A stretch of 64,000 nt of DNA from an uncultured Collinsella sp. (GTDB lineage Bacteria > Actinomycetota > Coriobacteriia > Coriobacteriales > Coriobacteriaceae): assembly GCA_900541665.1 (NCBI GenBank), contig UQKV01000001.1, forward strand, positions 1 to 64,000, given 5' to 3'. The translations under genes were made by a program, and so were the position numbers. Under the pieces are notes generated by a model. That model made no database searches. It was not told where the DNA came from and was given only the letters and a program-made list of their open reading frames with translations. Of this stretch, positions 39,459-48,439 are shown one piece after another (the stretch's first letter is position 1; each line of letters opens with the position of its first letter).

Positions 39459-40181
39459 TTAATCCTCCTGATAGACGAGCGTGCCGACGGGCTCACCCGA
39501 AAGCGCGCGCTTGACAGTGTCCTCGCCATCGATGTTGAGGACCAAAATCGGCATACGGTTATCCTGGCACAGTGCCGTAGCCGTGGAATCCATAACCTGC
39601 AGGCCACGGACGAGAACCTCGTGATAGGTAATCTTGTCAAAGCGGACGGCATCGGCGCACTTGACAGGATCCTTGTCGTAGATACCGTCAACCTTGGTGG
39701 CTTTAATCAGAATCTCGGCACCGATCTCGCAGGCACGAAGAGCCGCGGCGGTGTCGGTCGTAAAGTAAGGATTGCCCGAACCGGCGGCAAAAATAACGAC
39801 GTTACCCTTGGAAAGGTGGTTGATGGCGCGACGGCGAATATAGGGCTCGCAGATCTCGTTCATCTGGATAGCGCTCATCACGCGGCAGGGAACATCGTTG
39901 TGCTCAAAGGCATCCTGCAGGGCGAGCGCATTCATAACGGTTGCAAGCATGCCCATGTAATCGGCCTGGGCGCGCTCCATACCACCGGCAGCGCCGGCCA
40001 TGCCGCGGAAAATGTTGCCGCCGCCGACAACGACGCCGACCTCATGACCAACGGCGAGCAGCTCCTTGACCTGCTTGGCAAGATGATCAGTAATCTTGGG
40101 GTCGATACCATAGTGGCCGTCGCCCATCAGTGCTTCGCCGGAAAGCTTCAGAAGCACGCGTTTATATCGGATGTCGGACAA
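39459..40181 (-). CDS. pyrH: Uridylate kinase
   Basis: UMP kinase makes UDP and is allosterically controlled by UTP and GTP. The 240-aa amino-acid-kinase-fold protein opens [13 protein letters not shown], with [12 protein letters not shown] and [14 protein letters not shown]. The start is TTG at 40181 with AAGGAGG six bases upstream; no ATG fits the family N-terminus. It has its own promoter after the tsf terminator. Confidence 0.96.
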   Translation of the reverse strand: MSDIRYKRVLLKLSGEALMGDGHYGIDPKITDHLAKQVKELLAVGHEVGVVVGGGNIFRGMAGAAGGMERAQADYMGMLATVMNALALQDAFEHNDVPCRVMSAIQMNEICEPYIRRRAINHLSKGNVVIFAAGSGNPYFTTDTAAALRACEIGAEILIKATKVDGIYDKDPVKCADAVRFDKITYHEVLVRGLQVMDSTATALCQDNRMPILVLNIDGEDTVKRALSGEPVGTLVYQED

Positions 40182-40210
40182 AGCGATCCTCCTTTAATTA
40201 GACTCTCAAT

Positions 40211-40237
40211 ATGATAGCAAAGGCTCTGATAAGAGCC
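40211..40237 (-). promoter_or_regulatory. Promoter of pyrH with overlapping palindrome
   Basis: On the minus strand the extended -10 TGCTATCAT includes TATCAT (plus 40211-40216), as at adhE and rpsB. Just upstream a perfect GGCTCTtatcAGAGCC palindrome (40222-40237) covers the -35 position, where a protein or an RNA structure could act. Confidence 0.5.
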
Positions 40238-40244
40238 ATGAAAA

Positions 40245-40275
40245 AGCAGGCTGTGAGTAAAACCCACAGCCTGCT
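40245..40275 (-). terminator. Rho-independent terminator of tsf
   Basis: On the minus strand AGCAGGCTGTG and CACAGCCTGCT form a perfect 11-bp stem with a 9-base loop, followed by TTTTT. It separates rpsB-tsf from pyrH. Confidence 0.94.
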
Positions 40276-40298
40276 CATTACCAGCTACAAGAGCTTAT

Positions 40299-41168
40299 TT
40301 ACTCGCCACGGACCAGACGGTCAAAGGCAACGACGGTAATGGTATCGCCGAGCTCCTTGGAGACCTGCTCAGCGTACTTCTTGATGGTGAGGGAGCTGTC
40401 CTTGATGAACTCCTGCTCGGTGAGCACGGACTGCTTGTAGAACTTCTCCAGACGGCCAACAGCCATCTTCTCCTGAATGGCCTCGGGCTTGCCGGACTCG
40501 GCGGCCTGAGCCATGTAGATCTGCTTCTCGTGCTCGACGGTCTCAGCCGGAACCTGATCGCGGGTAGCACAGATCGGGGCGACGGCGGCAACCTGAAGGG
40601 CAACGTCATGAGCGAAGGTCTTGAAGGAGTCAGCCTGAGCGGTCTCGGCCTTCTCGAAAGCGAACTCGACGAGGACGCCGATCTTACCACCCATGTGGAT
40701 GTAAGAAGCGAGGGCGCCGTTCTCGGCCTTACGGGCGGCGAAACGAGAGATCTTCATGTTCTCGCCCATGATGTGAATCATCTCGGTGAGCTCGGAGGAA
40801 ACGGTCTCCTCGCCCATCGGCTTCTCGAGCAGAGCGTCGACGTCAGCAGGCTCGGTGGTAGCGACAACCTCGGCAACCTTGGAAGCAAAGCCGGTGAACT
40901 TGGCGTTGGAGCCGACGAAGTCGGTCTCGCAGGAGAGCTCGAGCAAAGCGCCGGTCTTGCCATCCTCGGAGACGAACGCGGCGACAGCGCCCTCGTTGGT
41001 CTCACGGCCAGCCTTCTTGGCAGCCTTGGCGAGGCCGTTCTTGCGCAGAACGTCGACGGCGGCATCCATGTCGCCGTCAGCCTCGACGAGAGCCTTCTTG
41101 CACTCCATCATCGGGGAGTCGGTCATCTCGCGGAGCTGCTTGACCATAGCGGCAGTAATCTGGGCCAT
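40299..41168 (-). CDS. tsf: Elongation factor Ts
   Basis: EF-Ts exchanges GDP for GTP on EF-Tu. The 289-aa protein begins with the UBA-like domain MVKQLREMTDSPMMECKKAL, followed by the core dimerisation subdomains. The ATG at 41168 has AAAGGAAC upstream. It is downstream of rpsB in the usual order, and it is closed by its own terminator. Confidence 0.97.
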   Translation of the reverse strand: MAQITAAMVKQLREMTDSPMMECKKALVEADGDMDAAVDVLRKNGLAKAAKKAGRETNEGAVAAFVSEDGKTGALLELSCETDFVGSNAKFTGFASKVAEVVATTEPADVDALLEKPMGEETVSSELTEMIHIMGENMKISRFAARKAENGALASYIHMGGKIGVLVEFAFEKAETAQADSFKTFAHDVALQVAAVAPICATRDQVPAETVEHEKQIYMAQAAESGKPEAIQEKMAVGRLEKFYKQSVLTEQEFIKDSSLTIKKYAEQVSKELGDTITVVAFDRLVRGE

Positions 41169-41213
41169 TGTGGTTCCTTTCAAAGAGATGAAAAAGACTT
41201 AAATAGGACTGAT

Positions 41214-41942
41214 TTACTCGGCCTTGGGCTCGGCGGCCATCTCGGCCTCGGAGACCTGCTCCTTGCCGGAGCCAGCGAGGCAGGCGTCGGCCATGAGCTC
41301 GCACATAAGGGTGACAGCGGAGATGGCGTCATCGTTGCAGGGGATGCCGTACTCGACCTCGTCGGGATCGGAGTTGGTGTCGATCAGGGCGACGACGGGG
41401 ATGTTCAGGCGCTGGGCCTCCTTGATGGCGTTCTCCTCGCGCTTGGTGTCGATGACGAAGAGAGCCTGGGGCAGACCCTTCATGTCGCGGGCGCCACCGA
41501 GGTTGGTCTGGAGCTTAGCGAGCTCCTTACCGAGCACAGCCTGCTCCTTCTTGGGCAGCACTGCCATGCGGCCGTCCTCGACCATGGCCTCGAGCTCCTC
41601 CATGCGGTTGATGCGGGAGCGGATGGTGACGAAGTTGGTCAGCATGCCGCCAAGCCAACGCTGGTTGATGTAAGGCATGTTGGCGCGCTCGGCTGCGTTC
41701 TTGACGGCCTCCTGAGCCTGCTTCTTGGTGCCGACGAACAGCACGTTGCCGCCCTTGGCGACGTTCTTGACGAAGGTGTAGGCCTGGTCGGCGTCAAGGA
41801 TGGTCTGCTTGAGGTCGAGGATGTAGATGCCGTTGCGCTCACCGAAGATGAACGGCTTCATCTTGGGGTTCCAGCGACGGGTCTGGTGACCGAAGTGGCA
41901 GCCGGCCTCGAGCAGGGTGCGGATATTAATCTTGGTAGCCAT
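41214..41942 (-). CDS. rpsB: 30S ribosomal protein S2
   Basis: This 242-aa small-subunit protein has the family signature [19 protein letters not shown], the [17 protein letters not shown] block and [20 protein letters not shown]. The C-terminal ~30 residues are acidic and variable. The ATG follows AGGAGGTTTAAC. A strong promoter and a ~140-base leader precede it. Confidence 0.97.
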   Translation of the reverse strand: MATKINIRTLLEAGCHFGHQTRRWNPKMKPFIFGERNGIYILDLKQTILDADQAYTFVKNVAKGGNVLFVGTKKQAQEAVKNAAERANMPYINQRWLGGMLTNFVTIRSRINRMEELEAMVEDGRMAVLPKKEQAVLGKELAKLQTNLGGARDMKGLPQALFVIDTKREENAIKEAQRLNIPVVALIDTNSDPDEVEYGIPCNDDAISAVTLMCELMADACLAGSGKEQVSEAEMAAEPKAE

Positions 41943-42083
41943 GTTAAACCTCCTGTGGTTTGCCTCCGCGCGGGGTCATCCTCCATAACCAACCCGGACA
42001 TGTGCTACCAAAGCCCGGGCACCACGGTATGAAGTAGCCGCGCGTGCGTGATAAAAACATGTTGCCGTGAAGCAACCCGATGA

Positions 42084-42112
42084 ATGATAGCAGGATTGCT
42101 TCTTCCTGCCAA
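42084..42112 (-). promoter_or_regulatory. Promoter of rpsB-tsf
   Basis: On the minus strand TTGGCA (plus 42107-42112), a 17-base spacer and TATCAT (42084-42089) with an extended TGC form a full promoter. The following ~140-base leader contains a short hairpin (GTTGC/GCAAC at 42061-42076). Confidence 0.75.
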
Positions 42113-42159
42113 CCCGCAATCAAAACCACACACCTCGGTGCGGGAAGAGCACCCTTCTC

Positions 42160-43080
42160 CTACTCGCCGCGGGGGTGGGCCTGACTCACGGCGCGTTTGA
42201 GTCGGTCGGGCGTGAGATGCGTATAGATCTGCGTCGTGGACAAACTCGCGTGCCCTAGCAGCTCCTGAACCGAGCGCAGATCCGCGCCGCCCTCGAGCAG
42301 GTCGGTCGCAAAGGTGTGACGCATCGCATGCGGGGCGATGTCGGCAGGAATGCCGGCAAGTGCCGCAAGCATGTGGAACCGCCTCCTAAGCATGGCGGCA
42401 CTCATTCGGTTTCCGCGCGCCGAGATAAACAGCGGATGAACGCCGTTCGCACCGTCGCTACGCTTTGCCTGCGCAAGGAGTTGCGGCCTTCCTTCCTCAA
42501 TATAGCGACGGGTCGCCTCGAGAGCGCGTCGATACAGGGGCACGATACGCTCCTTGCTCCCCTTGCCCCAAAGTCGAAGCGTTCGCTCGGACCAAGCAAT
42601 GGACTCCACGTTAAGCGCCGCGAGCTCGGAGATTCGCGCGCCGGAGGCATAGAGCAGCTCGAGCATCGCCGCATCGCGCAGCCCCGCAGGCGTCGAGGTG
42701 TCGGGGGTCTTGAGCAACGACTCGACTTGCCGGGTCGTCAGCACACCGGGAAGATCGCGCGGCAGCTTGGGCGAGGAAATCGCCGAGACCGCATCGCCCT
42801 CAACGATTCCCTCGGCAGCCATCCACCGATAGAGCGAGCGTATGGCAGACAGGTGTGCCGCAAGGGTCCGAGCCGCCACCTGGCCACGCGACAGTTCGGC
42901 CAAATAGGAGCGAACGGTCCGCACGTCGGCGGCGCGAGCGTCGATGCCCTCGCGGTCGCACCACGCGGCGAAGCGCTCGAGCCGCGAGGCGTAGGCGGTT
43001 ACCGTATTGGGGGCGAGCCCTTCGACACGTGCGATATAGGCGATAAACGAGTCGACGGCATTGTACAGGTCAAAGGCTAT
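42160..43080 (-). CDS. xerC: Tyrosine recombinase XerC/XerD-like
   Basis: This recombinase most likely resolves chromosome dimers at dif. The catalytic residues are all visible: Arg in ASGARISELAALN, HAMRHTFATDLLEGG, LLGHASLSTTQIYTH with the nucleophile Tyr. The first ATG/GTG/TTG in frame (42924) would remove the N-terminal SAM-like core-binding domain. Homologous sequence (VDSFIAYIARVEGL, PNTVTAYASRLERF) continues upstream, almost to the trmFO stop. An ATA at 43080, overlapping that stop (ATAG), has GGAGG nine bases upstream and gives 306 aa, the family size; a CTG at 43068 is an alternative. The upstream end is therefore uncertain. Confidence 0.85.
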   Translation of the reverse strand: MAFDLYNAVDSFIAYIARVEGLAPNTVTAYASRLERFAAWCDREGIDARAADVRTVRSYLAELSRGQVAARTLAAHLSAIRSLYRWMAAEGIVEGDAVSAISSPKLPRDLPGVLTTRQVESLLKTPDTSTPAGLRDAAMLELLYASGARISELAALNVESIAWSERTLRLWGKGSKERIVPLYRRALEATRRYIEEGRPQLLAQAKRSDGANGVHPLFISARGNRMSAAMLRRRFHMLAALAGIPADIAPHAMRHTFATDLLEGGADLRSVQELLGHASLSTTQIYTHLTPDRLKRAVSQAHPRGE

Positions 43081-44414
43081 GACCTCTCGCCTCCAAACAG
43101 ATCGGGGCGAGTGGCCAGATAGGCATCCAGGGCCTCGAGGGCGCGGTCCGCGTAGGCCTGGTAGCGGTCGCGCTTGCTGCGGCGCTTGCCGTCCTCGAGC
43201 GGCGGAACGAGGCCAAAGTTGACGTGCATGGGCTGGTACCCCACGGTGGCCGGATCGGTCGCATACCCCACGAGCGCGCCCAGGGCGCCCACGCGCGGCA
43301 GCTCGACGCCCGCGGCACCGATGGCCTCGGCATAGGTGTTGAGCGCGGCGAGCAGACCCGTCGCCACGGCCTCCATGTACCCCTCGGTACCGGTAATCTG
43401 GCCGGCAAGGCGCACGCTCGTGCCGGGCACGGCAAAGGTGCCGTCGAGCACGTGCGGAGCATCGACAAAGGTGTTGCGGTGCATGACGCCGTAGCGGAAG
43501 AACTCGGCGTTCTCCAGGCCGGGAACCATATGGAAGACGCGCTTCTGTTCGCCAAAGGTCAGGTTGGTCTGGAAACCAACCAGGTTATAGGCCGTCTTCT
43601 CCTTGTTCTCGGCGCGCAGCTGAATCGCCGCCCAAGGACGGCGACCGGTGCGCGGGTCGGTGAGCCCGACGGGCTTCATGGCACCAAAACGGATGGCATC
43701 CTTGCCCGTGCGCGCAACCTCCTCGGCAGGCTGGCAGGCCTGGAACAGGTCCCCGCCCTCAAAGTCCTTGAGCACCACGCGATCGGCCGTGGTGAGCGCC
43801 TCGATAAAGGCCTCGTACTCTTCCTTGTTGAGCGGGGCATTGAGATAGTCGCCACTCCCCTGCTCCTCGTAGCGCGACTGCGAGAACAGCACGTCCATAT
43901 CGAGCGTAGAGGCATCGACAATCGGGGCGGCCGCGTCAAAGAACGCCAGGGCGTCGCCACCGACAAGCTTCATGACCTCCTCGCTCAAGGCCGGCGAGCA
44001 TAGGGGGCCAGCGGCGATAACCACATGGCCCTCGGGAATATGGGTGACCTCACCGTGAACGACCTCGATATTGGGGCGGGCGGCAACCTCGGCCTCGACG
44101 AGCTCGGAAAACTTGACGCGGTCGACCGCCAGGGCGCCGCCGGCGGGAACGGCCGCACGATGAGCGCAGTCGAGCAGCACCGAACCCATGCGCTCGAGCT
44201 CGGCCTTCAGCAGGCCGGCGGCGGAATCGGGACGGGTCGACTTAAACGAATTCGAGCAGACGAGCTCCGCCAAGTGATCGGTATGGTGGGCAGGAGAGCT
44301 CACCTGCGGACGCATCTCGCACAGCTTTACGGCGAACCCGCGATCTGCCAGCTGAATCGCACATTCGGATCCCGCCAGACCGCCACCGATAACCGTCACC
44401 TGATCAAACAGCAT
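43077..44414 (-). CDS. trmFO: Methylenetetrahydrofolate-tRNA-(uracil-5-)-methyltransferase TrmFO
   Basis: TrmFO forms m5U54 in the tRNA T-loop with folate as carbon donor. The 445-aa flavoprotein opens with the FAD motif VTVIGGGLAGSECAIQLADRG and contains CSNSFKSTRPDSAAGLLKAE and NVVHRNTF-like GVMHRNTFVDAP. The ATG at 44414 has AGGTG seven bases upstream. It lies between dprA and xerC, as in Firmicutes (dprA-topA-trmFO-xerC), but topA is missing here. Confidence 0.94.
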   Translation of the reverse strand: MLFDQVTVIGGGLAGSECAIQLADRGFAVKLCEMRPQVSSPAHHTDHLAELVCSNSFKSTRPDSAAGLLKAELERMGSVLLDCAHRAAVPAGGALAVDRVKFSELVEAEVAARPNIEVVHGEVTHIPEGHVVIAAGPLCSPALSEEVMKLVGGDALAFFDAAAPIVDASTLDMDVLFSQSRYEEQGSGDYLNAPLNKEEYEAFIEALTTADRVVLKDFEGGDLFQACQPAEEVARTGKDAIRFGAMKPVGLTDPRTGRRPWAAIQLRAENKEKTAYNLVGFQTNLTFGEQKRVFHMVPGLENAEFFRYGVMHRNTFVDAPHVLDGTFAVPGTSVRLAGQITGTEGYMEAVATGLLAALNTYAEAIGAAGVELPRVGALGALVGYATDPATVGYQPMHVNFGLVPPLEDGKRRSKRDRYQAYADRALEALDAYLATRPDLFGGERS

Positions 44415-44428
44415 CTGCAAACACCTTT

Positions 44429-45361
44429 CTAATTGACACGTTTTCCATTGTGACCGAAGGGCGTCTGGGCGTGAAGGGCAAACTTGGAGGGCGCATACCT
44501 TCCATCCATCATGCGTTCGATGAGGCCCTCGAGTTCGAGCGAGCCCAGGAGCTTGAGCACGCCGACGGCATCGAGGGAAACGAGTGCGGCGATGTCATCG
44601 ACCTTGAGCGGCGAGGCGATGAGCGCATGCATCACGGTCTGCTGCATGGGGTCCAGATCCGCGATACCGGGCGCATCGGGACGCGAATAGCGCAGGGTAC
44701 CGTATATACGAGAGATAGCCATCTCGATGGACTCCTCATCGACAATGCAGCAGGCGCCGTTGGCGATAAGATAGTTGGTACCGCGCGACTCGGGAGACAA
44801 AATCGAACCCGGCACGGCAAGCAGCTCGCGCCCCAGGTCCATGGCGGCCTCGGCGGTAGAAAACGTCCCAGATGGCATGCCGGCCTCCGATACAAAGAGC
44901 GCCTGCGACAGCGCGGCGATCACGCGGTTGCGGCGCGGGAACGCAAACTTGCGCGGCCCCATGCCCCACGGTGAGATCGACACGACCGCACCACCCGTAT
45001 CGATCGTGCGCGCGATGAGCCCCGCACTCGAGCGCGGATAGACCACGTCGGCGCCCGTACCCAACACCACGACATGCCTGCCTCCGGCGTTGACCGCGGC
45101 CCAACCTGACGCCTGGTCGCAGCCGACCGCGCCGCCCGAGACCACCGTCACCCCCGCCTCGACCGCAACTTTCGCGGCCAGCTCTGCCACGGCAAGGCCG
45201 TACGGCGAGGCCTTGCGAGCGCCGATAATGGAGAGCGCGGGCGTCGACAGTGCGGCGGGGTCACCACGCACATAAAGCGTCTGGGGAACATCAGAGAGCT
45301 CCAAAACGGTATCTGGATACAACACATCACCGGGATGAAGCTCAAAAGTCTCCTCGAGCAT
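44429..45361 (-). CDS. dprA: DNA processing protein DprA
   Basis: DprA binds incoming single-stranded DNA and loads RecA during transformation. The 310-aa protein has the Rossmann-like core with SIIGARKASPYG, VVSGGAVGCDQASG and PESRGTNYLIANGA. A C-terminal winged-helix region (DPMQQTVMHALI...) follows. Its ATG overlaps the comM stop by one base (TAATG) and has GGAGGGA upstream. Confidence 0.94.
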   Translation of the reverse strand: MLEETFELHPGDVLYPDTVLELSDVPQTLYVRGDPAALSTPALSIIGARKASPYGLAVAELAAKVAVEAGVTVVSGGAVGCDQASGWAAVNAGGRHVVVLGTGADVVYPRSSAGLIARTIDTGGAVVSISPWGMGPRKFAFPRRNRVIAALSQALFVSEAGMPSGTFSTAEAAMDLGRELLAVPGSILSPESRGTNYLIANGACCIVDEESIEMAISRIYGTLRYSRPDAPGIADLDPMQQTVMHALIASPLKVDDIAALVSLDAVGVLKLLGSLELEGLIERMMDGRYAPSKFALHAQTPFGHNGKRVN

Positions 45362-46884
45362 TACTGATCCCTCCGTCCCTGATACATGGCGGCCTCGAGC
45401 ACATGATCTTGCGTTACCCGCTCGCTTTCTGCGACATCGGCGATCGTGCGCGCGATGCGCACCAGGCGCACGATGCCACGCCCCGTGAGATGCGTGCGCT
45501 TTGACAGGCCAAGCACGCATTTCTCGGCGGCCTCGTCGAGTGCAAAGGTCGACACGACACCGTCAATGGACCGTGACTCATCGTCCTCGGCCTCGGCATC
45601 CGCATCGTCCATACGGGACTCGCGCCAGGCACGAAAAACCCGACCGCGGACAACGTAGTCGCGCAGCTCGGCCGACGACATGCCCTCGGCGCCCTCGATA
45701 ATCACCTGCGGATCGGGGCGGGTCACGTCGATCATCAGGTCAATGCGGTCGGCCAAAGGACCGCGCAACTTGGACCGGTAGCGCTCGACCATCGATGCCG
45801 AGCAGCGACACGGAACCTCGCGATCGCCCAAAAAGCCGCAGGGGCAGGGATTGCTCGCCGCAAGCAGTTGAAAGCGCGAGGGAAATGTAAAGGCGCCGTC
45901 GACGCGCACGATCCTGACATAGCCGCGCTCGATAGGCTGACGAAGCGTCTGCAACACACCGGTGGGAAACTCGGCAAGCTCGTCCAAAAAGAGCACGCCG
46001 CCATGGGCAAGGCTGATCTCGCCCGGATGCACCGGGCGCCCTCCGCCAATAAGACCCGCTGTCGAAATGCTGTGATGGGGGCTTCGAAATGGTCGATGCC
46101 CCGCAAGCAGGCCATCGATGTTCTCACCCAAGACCGAATGGATACACAGCGCCTCCTGCTGATCCTCGACGGAGAGCTCGGGCAAGATCCCCGTCATGCG
46201 GCGCGCGAGCATGGTCTTGCCCGATCCCGGAGACCCGATCATGAGCAAGCCCAGCTCCCCTGCCGCCGCAAGCGCCATGCCGCGCTTGGCGACCTCCTGA
46301 CCCAACACGTCGGCATAATCGAGCTCGGGCTCAAAGGTCGCCTCAACGCCCTCAGAATCCAAGTAGTGTCGCGCGGCATCGCCCATACCATGAGCAAGCT
46401 GAGACAAATGATCGATGAATCCACAATCCACGCCCGCGAGTGGCACATGCTGGTCGGACCTGCCGGCGATAAAAGACAGCCCCATATCACGCGCCAATAG
46501 TTGAAACGCCACCTCGCCCTTGACAGGAAGCACCGTACCGTCCAGACCAAGCTCACCAGCGATAAGACAACGATCGAGGTTGTCGCGGGGAATCTGCCCA
46601 TCGGCCGCCAGAACCGCGATGGCGATGGGCAGATCAAAGCCGCTACCGGTCTTGCGAATATCGCCGGGCGCCAGATTGACCGTAATGCCCGAGCGCGGGA
46701 TCTCGAACCCGGCGGAGCGCATCGCGCAGCGAATGCGCCCGCGTGACTCCATCACCTCCATACTCGGAATGCCGAGCATCTGGATGCCCGGAACGCCGCC
46801 GGCAAGCGATACCTCGACCGTGACGGGAATCGCCTCGACGCCGCGGATGCAGGCCGCGTGAACGGCAAACGTCTCGAACGCCAT
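45361..46884 (-). CDS. comM: ComM/YifB-family Mg-chelatase-like ATPase
   Basis: ComM is a hexameric AAA+ helicase that promotes branch migration during natural transformation. The 507-aa protein has an N-terminal Lon-like domain, Walker A GSPGSGKTMLARRM, Walker B VLFLDELAEF and a four-Cys zinc part, ANPCPCG...CRC. The start at 46884 overlaps the yraN stop by one base (TGATG). It links yraN to dprA, a common trio. Confidence 0.95.
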   Translation of the reverse strand: MAFETFAVHAACIRGVEAIPVTVEVSLAGGVPGIQMLGIPSMEVMESRGRIRCAMRSAGFEIPRSGITVNLAPGDIRKTGSGFDLPIAIAVLAADGQIPRDNLDRCLIAGELGLDGTVLPVKGEVAFQLLARDMGLSFIAGRSDQHVPLAGVDCGFIDHLSQLAHGMGDAARHYLDSEGVEATFEPELDYADVLGQEVAKRGMALAAAGELGLLMIGSPGSGKTMLARRMTGILPELSVEDQQEALCIHSVLGENIDGLLAGHRPFRSPHHSISTAGLIGGGRPVHPGEISLAHGGVLFLDELAEFPTGVLQTLRQPIERGYVRIVRVDGAFTFPSRFQLLAASNPCPCGFLGDREVPCRCSASMVERYRSKLRGPLADRIDLMIDVTRPDPQVIIEGAEGMSSAELRDYVVRGRVFRAWRESRMDDADAEAEDDESRSIDGVVSTFALDEAAEKCVLGLSKRTHLTGRGIVRLVRIARTIADVAESERVTQDHVLEAAMYQGRRDQ

Positions 46885-47369
46885 CACGACACCTGCCAAT
46901 CGAACGCGTTGTACTGATGTTCGATCTCGGCGATATGCCCGCCGCGAATGGTGACACCCACGGCATCGAAGCGAATCGCCTTGAGCGGATAATGCTCCAT
47001 GAGATAGCAACTTGCGATGCGGCGGTAGCGGCATTGCTTTTGGGCGTCCACGGCCTCCTCGGGAAAGACCCGCGTGTTGCAATCCAGCGCGACGCGTCTG
47101 GTCTTGACCTCGGCCATCACTACGACATCGTCGAGCTCATCGAGCAGCACCAGATCGGCCTCGCCCTCGGTGCAACGATAACCCTGCTCCAGCAAGGTGT
47201 AGCCGCGCTCGTTAAAGTAATCGATTGCGATAAGCTCGCCCAGCATACCGAGCTCGCGAGGACTGAGCCCCTTGATAAATTCGGGCGTGATCGACCCGCA
47301 ATCGAGCTCCCCCTCTTCCCAACGCTCCTTGAGCTGCTGCGTCTTACTCGGTTTGCCTGCGGCACACAT
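46884..47369 (-). CDS. yraN: UPF0102 family protein YraN
   Basis: YraN is a small nuclease-fold protein of unknown function. The 161-aa product contains the family core LGELIAIDYFNERGYTLLEQ, the acidic EADLVLLD and VMAEVKTRR, resembling a restriction-endonuclease active site. An N-terminal extension of about 40 residues precedes it. The ATG at 47369 has AAAGGAG upstream. It heads a competence-related operon, with com-type motifs in its upstream region. Confidence 0.88.
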   Translation of the reverse strand: MCAAGKPSKTQQLKERWEEGELDCGSITPEFIKGLSPRELGMLGELIAIDYFNERGYTLLEQGYRCTEGEADLVLLDELDDVVVMAEVKTRRVALDCNTRVFPEEAVDAQKQCRYRRIASCYLMEHYPLKAIRFDAVGVTIRGGHIAEIEHQYNAFDWQVS

Positions 47370-47440
47370 GGGGTCTCCTTTCCCACTCCCTGCATTACCT
47401 CGATAATGAGGGCGGGTTTCATGCGGGTAAGTACCGGAAG

Positions 47441-47460
47441 CAAACCAAAAACCAACCAAA
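47441..47460 (-). promoter_or_regulatory. Candidate competence regulatory motif upstream of yraN
   Basis: On the minus strand this reads TTTGGT-tggt-TTTTGGTTTG, matching 17 of 20 positions upstream of comEA (19084-19103). It ends 71 bases before the yraN ATG. The two operons it heads hold comEA-comEC and comM-dprA, so a shared regulator is a natural inference. Confidence 0.5.
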
Positions 47461-47463
47461 TGC

Positions 47464-47474
47464 CGACAAATGAG
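47464..47474 (-). promoter_or_regulatory. CTCATTTGTCG element upstream of yraN
   Basis: This 11-mer is identical to the one upstream of comEA (19141-19151). It lies just after the rnhB hairpin and immediately precedes the TTTGG boxes. Its role is unknown. Confidence 0.4.
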
Positions 47475-47476
47475 GA

Positions 47477-47506
47477 GCCGTGCGCAACAATAGCGTTGCA
47501 CACGGC
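47477..47506 (-). terminator. Hairpin after rnhB, probable terminator
   Basis: On the minus strand GCCGTGTGCAAC pairs with GTTGCGCACGGC (one G-T) around a 6-base loop. It is followed by TCCTCATTT, a weak T-tract. It separates rplS-rnhB from yraN. Confidence 0.65.
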
Positions 47507-47557
47507 CCCTACCAGCAGGTTTATGAAACCCTTAAGGTCCCAGTCTTCACAATTGGC

Positions 47558-48346
47558 CTAAAAAAGGCGCTCAGTCTGCAGAAAGTTTCCGCAAAAGCTC
47601 ACGCGATGCAGCGGACAAAGTCCATGTTTGCGAATCGCCTCGATGTGCTCGGGGCTTGCGTAGCCCTTCGACTCGGCCAAATGATACTCGGGGTACTCGG
47701 CGTCGTACTCGACCATCATCTCGTCGCGCGTGACCTTAGCCATGATGGATGCCGCGGCGATACAGGCGATTTTGGCATCGCCCTTCACCACGTCGCGCTC
47801 ATTGGGAACGGCACCCAGGGGGTTACCGTCCATAAGCACGCAATCGGGCTCGAGCCCCGTATCGGCCACGGCGCCCGCGACGGCAGCGCGGATGGCGCGG
47901 GCCATGCCCATCTCATCGATATCCGCGGGAGCTATATGGCAAAAGCCGATGGCAGTCGCCACCTCGGCAATCTTCACCGAGAGCAGCTCGCGGCGCGCCG
48001 GCGTGAGCTTTTTGGAATCGTTGATGCCCCAGATGCGCGGCTCCATCGGAAGGCACACGGCGCACACCGTCAAAGGACCCGCTACCGAGCCACGGCCCAC
48101 CTCGTCGACGCCCACGACCACACCATCACCGCCGAGCTCATGCATAAGCTCGTACATGCCGTTGACGCGCTCGCGCTCGGCAAGCTCCTTGGCATGGCGC
48201 TTTAGGGCACGCTCGCAAGCCTTGATCACTTGCTGGCGCGGATCCTCGCGATAATGCTCCACGAGGGCGGGAATCTCCTCAAACGTGGCGCTCGCCAGCT
48301 CGCCGGCAACCTGCGATGCCGAAACCGAGCTCGTCATGTTGGCCAT
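47558..48346 (-). CDS. rnhB: Ribonuclease HII
   Basis: RNase HII removes ribonucleotides from RNA-DNA hybrids. The 262-aa protein has the catalytic DEVGRGSVAGPL and a later Asp/Glu site in the APADIDEMGMARA region. About 70 N-terminal residues before the catalytic domain (EHYREDPRQQVIKACERALKR) match the extension seen in Gram-positive RnhB. The ATG at 48346 has GGAGGG upstream. It follows rplS. Confidence 0.94.
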   Translation of the reverse strand: MANMTSSVSASQVAGELASATFEEIPALVEHYREDPRQQVIKACERALKRHAKELAERERVNGMYELMHELGGDGVVVGVDEVGRGSVAGPLTVCAVCLPMEPRIWGINDSKKLTPARRELLSVKIAEVATAIGFCHIAPADIDEMGMARAIRAAVAGAVADTGLEPDCVLMDGNPLGAVPNERDVVKGDAKIACIAAASIMAKVTRDEMMVEYDAEYPEYHLAESKGYASPEHIEAIRKHGLCPLHRVSFCGNFLQTERLF

Positions 48347-48381
48347 ACCAGGCCCTCCTTGCATGCAAATCAGATAAAAAG

Positions 48382-48405
48382 AAGGGCCACCCGAAGGTGA
48401 CCCTT
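48382..48405 (-). terminator. Rho-independent terminator of rplS
   Basis: On the minus strand AAGGGTCACC pairs with GGTGGCCCTT (one G-T), followed by CTTTTTAT. It lies between rplS and rnhB. Confidence 0.85.
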
Positions 48406-48439
48406 GTGTCCAAACGAGTGGACAGACGCTGCGATCTTC

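Noticed and set aside
40530..42032. Plus-strand frame of 500 codons opposite tsf-rpsB
   Set aside because: Antisense to two ribosomal/translation genes; no start signal.
42160..43080. xerC-like gene as a phage or mobile-element integrase
   Set aside because: No attachment site, phage gene or composition change is nearby; the gene order dprA-trmFO-xerC is typical of a core recombinase.
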